This document shows positions 4,685-8,869 of a DNA stretch of 8,869 nucleotides, one piece after another. The notes under the pieces were generated by a model. It saw only the letters and a list, made by a program, of their open reading frames with translations, ran no database searches and was not told where the DNA came from. Origin of the DNA: Halanaeroarchaeum sp051744605. Its GTDB lineage: Archaea > Halobacteriota > Halobacteria > Halobacteriales > Halobacteriaceae. The stretch is taken from contig JBNJDE010000092.1 of NCBI GenBank assembly GCA_051744605.1, forward strand, positions 1 through 8,869, in the 5' to 3' direction. How positions within the stretch are numbered: the stretch's first letter is position 1; each line of letters opens with the position of its first letter. Made by a program: the position numbers and the translations under genes.

Positions 4685-6238
4685 TCAGCGGTCCATCGTC
4701 AGCAGCCGGCGGAGGATGTCACCGTACGCCGGGCGGGTAACGATCACACCCACGAGGACGCCGAGGATAGTGATGATGGCGAACCCGCGGAGGTCACCGA
4801 GGCTGAGCACCGCGAGCGGACTCATCGCGATGATGGTCGTCGCGGCGGCCGCGCCGATGACCCAGAGCGCCTTGCGGAATCGGCTCTGGAAGACCCGCCG
4901 CGAGGACACCTTCTCGGCCATCACCTCGTCGGCGATGATGACGAGGTCGTCCACCCCCGTCCCGACCACGGCGATCAGCCCGGCGATGTGCGAGAGGTCG
5001 AGGGCCAGATTGACCGTCGCCGCGAAGCCGAGGAGGATGTACACCTCGGAGAGGGCGGTGACGATCATCGGCAGGGCGATCCGCGGCTCACGGTACCGGA
5101 AGAACACGGCCCCGCTGACCGCGAAGACCGCCAGGATACCCGTGATCAGCGAGTAGGTCTTGAACTGCGATCCCATGCTCGGGGCCATGAAGAACGTGTC
5201 CTCGACCGACAGCGGGGCGGGCAGCGACCCGGCGCGAAGGTCGACGTTCAGCTGTCGCGCCTCCTCCATGTCCGTCGCGGTGATGATGAACGTCGGGTCC
5301 TTGACGAACTCGCCGTTCGCGAAGGACTGTCCGAGCGAGCCACGGACGCCCGCGGAGTAGACGACCGACTCGTCCCGGACGGTCAAAAGACAGTAACTCC
5401 CGTCGCCAGCGGTTCCGTTGTCGAACTCGCAGTTGCTCGCGGCCCCCGATTCGGAGAACCCGTACTCGACCATGTCATCGGCGAACTCGTTGGCCACCTC
5501 GTCCGAGAGGGTCACCGGGACCGCTGGCTGGCCGTTCTCGGTCGTCGTCGGGACGCCCACCTGGCCGTCTTGCAACTGGTCCTGGGTGAGGACGGTCTCG
5601 TTGACCTGTTCGCCGTCGCGCGGGAAGTTGGCGTAGATGGTGACGACCCCGCGACTGGTCATGAGGTCGGTGACCTCCGAGACGTTCCGGTTGGCGGCCT
5701 CGACCACGATGTAGTGTGTCCCCTCGCCGGTCTGTGCCTGGACGTCCTGGACGTTGGCGGCCGCGAAGCCGCTCGCGTCGATCTTTGCCTGGAGCGTCTC
5801 GACGATGTCCGTTCTTGTCTCCTCGGTTACGCCTTTGTCGACCGAATCGTACTCGTACCCGCTGTTGTCGAGGGCGTCCTGGAGGTCAGATTCGCTCACC
5901 TCGCCGAACGCTTCGACGGTCCCACCGTTCTGGCCGGGGCGGGCCCGGACGTCGGCGATTCGGAGGTCCATCTCGTCCGCTACCTGTTGTGTAATCTCGT
6001 TCTGGTTGTCCTGGGTGACGTTCACTTCGGTGGCGGTGACGCCGTCGACGGTCGCCCGAACGCGGGCGCCACCGGAGAGGTCGAGCCCGTACTGCAGGTT
6101 CGTCGCGCCGGATTGCTGGGCCACCGCACCGTTCTCCGCTGCCGGCTCCGCGAGCCCCGGGGCGAACAGCGCCACCGAACTCAACAGGAGGAGGACGACG
6201 AGGGCCGTGACCCGCCAGTACTCACGGATCGCGCTCAT
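4685..6238 (-). CDS. secD: Protein translocation/export membrane protein SecD
   Basis: This 517-aa protein is archaeal SecD, which with SecF forms an RND-type membrane complex assisting Sec-dependent export through SecYE. One N-terminal membrane helix (about 10-27) is followed by NLQYGLDLSGGARV (47-60), a family hallmark. A large extracellular domain (about 30-360) comes next, then five clustered helices near 362-380, 386-406, 413-437, 457-478 and 483-501. Helix 4 has GTGVDDLVIIADE; its Asp430/431 pair aligns with the Asp of the bacterial AVDANV motif used in the proton-driven step. The extracellular domain has four N-glycosylation sequons (Asn73, 185, 213, 274) and two cysteines (270, 283) that could form a disulfide. 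It is translationally coupled to secF through a 4-nt ATGA overlap. Confidence 0.95.
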   Translation of the reverse strand: MSAIREYWRVTALVVLLLLSSVALFAPGLAEPAAENGAVAQQSGATNLQYGLDLSGGARVRATVDGVTATEVNVTQDNQNEITQQVADEMDLRIADVRARPGQNGGTVEAFGEVSESDLQDALDNSGYEYDSVDKGVTEETRTDIVETLQAKIDASGFAAANVQDVQAQTGEGTHYIVVEAANRNVSEVTDLMTSRGVVTIYANFPRDGEQVNETVLTQDQLQDGQVGVPTTTENGQPAVPVTLSDEVANEFADDMVEYGFSESGAASNCEFDNGTAGDGSYCLLTVRDESVVYSAGVRGSLGQSFANGEFVKDPTFIITATDMEEARQLNVDLRAGSLPAPLSVEDTFFMAPSMGSQFKTYSLITGILAVFAVSGAVFFRYREPRIALPMIVTALSEVYILLGFAATVNLALDLSHIAGLIAVVGTGVDDLVIIADEVMAEKVSSRRVFQSRFRKALWVIGAAAATTIIAMSPLAVLSLGDLRGFAIITILGVLVGVIVTRPAYGDILRRLLTMDR

Positions 6239-7098
6239 CGGGTCACCCCCTCGAACTTGTACCAGCGAAGGAGCGTCACGTTCATCATGTAGGTGTTCAC
6301 CAGGTCGGTCACGAGGCCGAACACGAGGATGAGGCCGATGGAGGTCAGCAGTTGGATGCCGAAGAGGTAGGCGACGACGGCCATCACGATCATCGCGGCG
6401 ATGGAGGTCAACGTCATCGTGACACCGGTACGCATGGCACGCCTGACGCTCTCGTAGAAGTCACCCGAGCGCCGGAGCACATGATTGTTCAGGAGGATGT
6501 CGGAGTCGACGCTATACCCGATCAACATCAGGAGCGCCGCCACGGTACCGAGCGAGAGCTTGATCCCGAAGATGTTCATGAGCGCTACCGGCACGACGAT
6601 GTCGCCGAACGCCGAGACGACCACGGCGATGCTCGGCACGAAGGTCCGGAACAGGGCGAAGACGACGAGACTCATCCCGAGGAAGGCCACGCCCACCCCG
6701 ATGAGCGCCATCCGCTGGGTGCTCTCACCGAACGTGGGGGAGGTACTCGAGGACATCGGCACCTCGAAGCCGGCGTCCTCAGCGAGTTGCTGTTGTTGTT
6801 CCGGGTCCGCTGATGGATCGAACGAGACGATGTAGGTGTTCTCCTCCGTCTGGACCGGTTGGACGTTCTGGACCTCCGCGCTGAACGGCTGGGTGACGTC
6901 CGTCTGTCCGTCTGGCGCGACGACCCGGAGTTCCGTCCCGCCGGTGAACTCGGTGTCGAGGGCGACCGGCGTCCCCGTCATCGCGAACGTCGCCCCGATG
7001 ACGACGAGCGCGAGCAGCATGACGACGACGGGAGGGCCCACCAACTGACGGTTCGAGTACCGGCTGAAGTCGATCTCCGGGACCTCGAGCTGGGGCAT
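6235..7098 (-). CDS. secF: Protein translocation/export membrane protein SecF
   Basis: This 287-aa protein is archaeal SecF, the partner of SecD. After a cytoplasmic N terminus (DFSRYSNRQLVGPP) comes helix 1 (about 20-40). The extracellular domain begins LDTEFTGGTELRV (48-59), the SecF counterpart of the SecD G-G signature, and carries a QQQQ run at 101-104. Five helices follow near 130-150, 155-178, 182-205, 228-247 and 250-273. Helix 4 contains MLIGYSVDSDILLNNHVLRR, the conserved SecF motif with Asp198 and Asp200. The ATG at 7098 is preceded about 28 nt upstream by a clear TATA-like element, fitting a leaderless operon transcript. secF precedes secD here, the reverse of the usual bacterial secD-secF order and typical of haloarchaea. 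Confidence 0.95.
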   Translation of the reverse strand: MPQLEVPEIDFSRYSNRQLVGPPVVVMLLALVVIGATFAMTGTPVALDTEFTGGTELRVVAPDGQTDVTQPFSAEVQNVQPVQTEENTYIVSFDPSADPEQQQQLAEDAGFEVPMSSSTSPTFGESTQRMALIGVGVAFLGMSLVVFALFRTFVPSIAVVVSAFGDIVVPVALMNIFGIKLSLGTVAALLMLIGYSVDSDILLNNHVLRRSGDFYESVRRAMRTGVTMTLTSIAAMIVMAVVAYLFGIQLLTSIGLILVFGLVTDLVNTYMMNVTLLRWYKFEGVTR

Positions 7099-7121
7099 AG
7101 TTCCGGGTGTGGGACGCCGGA

Positions 7122-7137
7122 GGATAAGGTTTCTTAT
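7122..7137 (-). promoter_or_regulatory. Promoter of the secFD operon (BRE and TATA)
   Basis: The minus strand reads ATAAGAAACCTTATCC. AAGAAAC resembles a TFB-responsive element, and CCTTATCC is a TATA-like box centred about 28 nt before the secF ATG. The segment is also a small palindrome (ATAAG at 7124-7128, GTTT spacer, CTTAT at 7133-7137), so a dimeric regulator could bind over the TATA box. Confidence 0.55.
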
Positions 7138-7244
7138 GTCCAGGCATCACCGCCGGGGCCGGCTACCCGCCAACAGCCGATCGTCCAGCGGCTGGGCAAT
7201 GGCTCGGGGACGGTTCGTGGAGAACCAGTAGCGCCGTATCGGAC
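7138..7244. other. Gap between the membrane hydrolase stop and the secF promoter
   Basis: No gene is seen in this stretch. It contains a small inverted repeat, GGTTC (7212-7216) with GAACC (7222-7226) around a 5-nt loop, about 20 nt past the stop of the upstream minus-strand gene. It could belong to a terminator, but no T tract follows, so that is weak. Confidence 0.3.
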
Positions 7245-7856
7245 TCAGTGCAGGTCTTCGACGAACCTGGCGGGGACGTGTGCCCGGGCCGCATCCGGCA
7301 ACCGACCGACGAGCCATTCCGAAATCTTGGCCATCGGCTTGCGGATCAGAACGTACGCCGCCGAGACGGCGAGGAGCGCGACCACCCCGAGCGTCAGGGG
7401 GCCGTCGAAGACGGCCAGCGCCGGCAGGGCCATCATGGTTGCCAGTCCCAGGTCCTCCGGAGAGCCGTCGTACCGGATCCAGCGGCGAGGGACGATCCAC
7501 TGCCGGTGGAAGTGGCTGTAGACGGCCCGGTCGGAGGTCCCGCGCCACGGGCGAAGTTCGAGGCCACCACCGAAGGCGTCCATCACCGAGTGAACCGCCG
7601 CGGCAACGAGGAACAGCGCCCCCGCGACGGTGAGGGTCGTTGGACCCAGGGCCGCGATACCGACCGCGATCGCGGCAGCGACGCTGAAATAGACCGGGAA
7701 GTGGAGCGTCTTTCGGTGGCCCGCGTAGAGGTCGAGGTCGGGGAACAGCCCCCCGACGGCCGCCGCTGCCACCGCAACGACCGATACCTCGGGAAACACG
7801 GCTGCGGCGGCCGCGGCGACCGCGACCCCGGTCAGCACGTGCGTTGTGGCCATCAT
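7245..7856 (-). CDS. YdjM/DUF457-type membrane-bound metal-dependent hydrolase
   Basis: This 203-aa membrane protein resembles the YdjM family (DUF457, PF04307), predicted metal-dependent hydrolases of unknown substrate. The putative metal ligands appear in family order: His6 in ATTHVLTG, the PDLDL motif (39-43), His47 in AGHRKT, His52 in TLHFPVY, and His89 and Asp93 in VHSVMDAFGGG. Hydrophobic segments lie near 8-37, 54-70, 74-92, 138-150 and 153-170. The frame opens further upstream to a TTG at 7883, but that codon lies inside an obvious TATA box. ATG at 7856 (or the adjacent ATG at 7853) is therefore preferred; it sits about 30 nt downstream of the box and gives the expected MMATTH start. 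The gene is divergent from the membrane protein at 7977. Confidence 0.85.
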   Translation of the reverse strand: MMATTHVLTGVAVAAAAAAVFPEVSVVAVAAAAVGGLFPDLDLYAGHRKTLHFPVYFSVAAAIAVGIAALGPTTLTVAGALFLVAAAVHSVMDAFGGGLELRPWRGTSDRAVYSHFHRQWIVPRRWIRYDGSPEDLGLATMMALPALAVFDGPLTLGVVALLAVSAAYVLIRKPMAKISEWLVGRLPDAARAHVPARFVEDLH

Positions 7857-7881
7857 CGTTGGCGACCATAGGTCGATGCCC

Positions 7882-7893
7882 AATAAAAATATG
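7882..7893 (-). promoter_or_regulatory. TATA box of the DUF457 hydrolase gene
   Basis: The minus strand reads CATATTTTTATT, the most AT-rich stretch in the window, centred about 31 nt before the ATG at 7856. It decides the start: an upstream TTG in the same frame (7883) overlaps this box and cannot be in the transcript it drives. Confidence 0.65.
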
Positions 7894-7897
7894 TCGG

Positions 7898-7934
7898 CCA
7901 GTGACGGTCAGAAAGCTGCCATCACCGCCACTGG
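7898..7934. promoter_or_regulatory. Interrupted palindrome between divergent promoters (possible operator)
   Basis: Arms 7898-7908 (CCAGTGACGGT) and 7924-7934 (ACCGCCACTGG) are reverse complements at 10 of 11 positions, with a 15-nt spacer. The element lies between the TATA box of the minus-strand hydrolase gene and that of the plus-strand membrane protein gene, in a position to control both. No known regulator is recognised. Confidence 0.4.
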
Positions 7935-7945
7935 GCGACCCCGAC

Positions 7946-7953
7946 CGTTATCC
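7946..7953 (+). promoter_or_regulatory. TATA-like element of the membrane protein gene at 7977
   Basis: The plus strand has CGTTATCC, centred about 27 nt before the GTG start at 7977. The same TTATCC core occurs at the same distance before secF. The spacing supports GTG 7977 as the start of a leaderless transcript. Confidence 0.5.
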
Positions 7954-7976
7954 ACCCCCGGCGTGTATCCCCGGCC

Positions 7977-8603
7977 GTGACGCCTCGTGCCGCCAGACTG
8001 GGTCTGTTGGCCGTCCGTGCCATGCAGGCCACCATCGCCGTCATCCTCGGCTGGGGCCTGTGGACGGCGAACGTCAGCGTCGCCATCAACGGCTTCCTCG
8101 GACTGACCGTCACGGCGCTCCCGGGCCTCCTCGAACGCGACTTCCAGATAACCATCGGCCCGTGGCTCGCGTCGCTTCTCACGCTCGCCATCCTGTTACA
8201 CACCGTGGGCATGACCGGTCCCTACGAGGCCGTCTGGTGGTGGGACCACCTCACGCATACCTTCTCGGCGAGCATCGTCGCCGTGGTCGGCTACGCCACC
8301 ACCAGAGCCGTCGACGAACACGTCGACGACATCTACCTCCCCCCAGATTTCATGTACGTGTTCATCGTGCTGTTCACCCTCGCCACCGGCGTTCTGTGGG
8401 AGGTCCTCGAGTTTCTCGCCCGCGAGCTGGCACTGCTGACCGGCCAGGAAGCGGTCCTCGTCCAGTACGGTGTCGAGGATACCATCAGGGACCTCATCTT
8501 CGACGCGGTCGGGGCAGCCATCGCGGCGGTCTTCGGTATCCCCCGCGCACAGAACCTGGTCGAGTCGATCGAACGGGCCCTCGACGTCGAAAACGGGGGT
8601 TAG
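7977..8603 (+). CDS. Conserved membrane protein, distantly DUF2238/YjdF-like
   Basis: This 208-aa protein has about five membrane helices (near 12-30, 34-50, 63-79, 95-110 and 125-150, with another hydrophobic stretch at 173-187). Its polar motifs within or beside the membrane segments are WWWDHLTHTFSAS (87-99), WEVLEF (141-146) and VQYGVEDTIRDLIFD (162-176). This order of D-x-x-x-H, E-x-x-E and D-T-x-x-D elements resembles the DUF2238/YjdF group, and such acidic and histidine residues could bind a metal or catalyse a reaction. The biochemical role is unknown. It starts with GTG at 7977; no in-frame ATG lies closer to the promoter, and a TATA-like element is centred 27 nt upstream. It is divergent from the DUF457 hydrolase and overlaps the convergent gene at 8600 by four bases at the stops. 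Confidence 0.82.
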   Translation: MTPRAARLGLLAVRAMQATIAVILGWGLWTANVSVAINGFLGLTVTALPGLLERDFQITIGPWLASLLTLAILLHTVGMTGPYEAVWWWDHLTHTFSASIVAVVGYATTRAVDEHVDDIYLPPDFMYVFIVLFTLATGVLWEVLEFLARELALLTGQEAVLVQYGVEDTIRDLIFDAVGAAIAAVFGIPRAQNLVESIERALDVENGG

Positions 8604-8869
8604 GGGAGATATCGCACCGTCACGACTCCCGGCGAGGCGCGGATCTCGACCCGGTCGACCCCGAGCCTGGCGGCCATCCGGAGCGTCGACTCGTCCTCGC
8701 GAACGTCGTCGACTGCCGCGTCGGTGAGATCCGCCGGCACCGTGATGACGTGGATGGCGCCCGTTCCAGCCCGTTCGCGGGTCTCGAGGTCCCCCTCGTC
8801 CATGGTCGCGGCCAGGTCGCGACTGGTCTTCGTCGGCCGTTCGTCGCTCACCTCGACGGCGATACTGCG
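8600..8869 (-). CDS. Small acidic hypothetical protein, probably 5'-truncated by the window edge
   Basis: The first possible start inside the window is GTG at 8851, giving 83 aa. The frame stays open through 8869 with no stop, so the true start may lie outside. The protein is acidic and soluble, as expected of a haloarchaeon. The N-terminal half (ERPTKTSRDLAATMDEGDLE) is charged and probably helical. The C-terminal half (AIHVITVPADL, then LGVDRVEIRASPGVVTVRYLP) alternates in a way that suggests beta strands. I recognise no family. The stop TAA shares bases with the TAG of the upstream convergent gene (8600-8603). Haloarchaeal codon use and the tight convergent arrangement support a real gene. 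Confidence 0.6.
   Translation of the reverse strand, partial: RSIAVEVSDERPTKTSRDLAATMDEGDLETRERAGTGAIHVITVPADLTDAAVDDVREDESTLRMAARLGVDRVEIRASPGVVTVRYLP

Noticed and set aside
4673..6292. 539-codon open frame on the plus strand
   Set aside because: It is exactly antisense to secD, which is unmistakable by its motifs. Long antisense frames are common where the third codon position is G or C.
7245..7883. Start of the DUF457 hydrolase at TTG 7883
   Set aside because: The codon is inside the TATA box, so it would not be transcribed from that promoter, and the family N terminus MMATTH begins at 7856.
1..8869. CRISPR array, transposase, toxin-antitoxin pair or defence cassette
   Set aside because: No regularly spaced repeats and no protein with such motifs were found on either strand. 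The protein genes look like ordinary haloarchaeal chromosomal genes.

Overview
The window is from a halophilic archaeon (class Halobacteria). The DNA is GC-rich, the predicted proteins are strongly acidic, and the tRNA encodes no CCA. The start codons mostly lack a Shine-Dalgarno sequence and have an AT-rich, TATA-like element about 27 nt upstream, the usual pattern of leaderless haloarchaeal transcripts. Archaeal-type genes (pus10, trmY, and secF placed before secD) agree. I cannot name the genus from sequence alone.

Layout. Positions 1-225 hold no credible protein gene. They contain a broken second copy of the 3' half of the neighbouring tRNA gene (1-24 plus 79-96, split by a 54-bp hairpin-rich insert) and a block of three strong inverted repeats (97-225). 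This looks like the scar of an element that used the tRNA as its attachment site. The intact tRNA-Pro(CGG) lies at 226-298 on the minus strand. Upstream of it on the same strand are trmY (348-944) and a multi-pass membrane protein gene (983-1993). Divergent from these, on the plus strand, are pus10 (2085-3365) and rnhB (3446-4087). rnhB converges on a minus-strand O6-alkylguanine-DNA alkyltransferase gene (4084-4473), the two sharing a CTAG at their stops. After a 211-bp gap, secF and secD (7098 down to 4685, minus strand) form a two-gene operon with a 4-nt overlap. Next come a YdjM/DUF457-type membrane hydrolase (7245-7856, minus), a divergent membrane protein with a polar motif (7977-8603, plus), and a small acidic hypothetical protein (8600-8869, minus) that probably runs off the window.

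How the genes fit together. The most coherent theme is tRNA T-loop maturation. Pus10 makes pseudouridine at tRNA positions 54 and 55, TrmY N1-methylates pseudouridine 54, and the adjacent tRNA-Pro is itself a potential substrate, with T54, T55 and C56 in its T loop. rnhB and the alkyltransferase are genome-maintenance genes. SecDF assists Sec-dependent export across the membrane. The remaining genes look like ordinary haloarchaeal core or conserved membrane proteins.

I see no CRISPR array, transposase, toxin-antitoxin pair or obvious defence cassette. The least explained DNA is the 225-bp tRNA-derived and hairpin-rich block at the left edge. The window begins exactly at the end of the tRNA-derived repeat, so further repeat copies or a contig break could lie just outside it.
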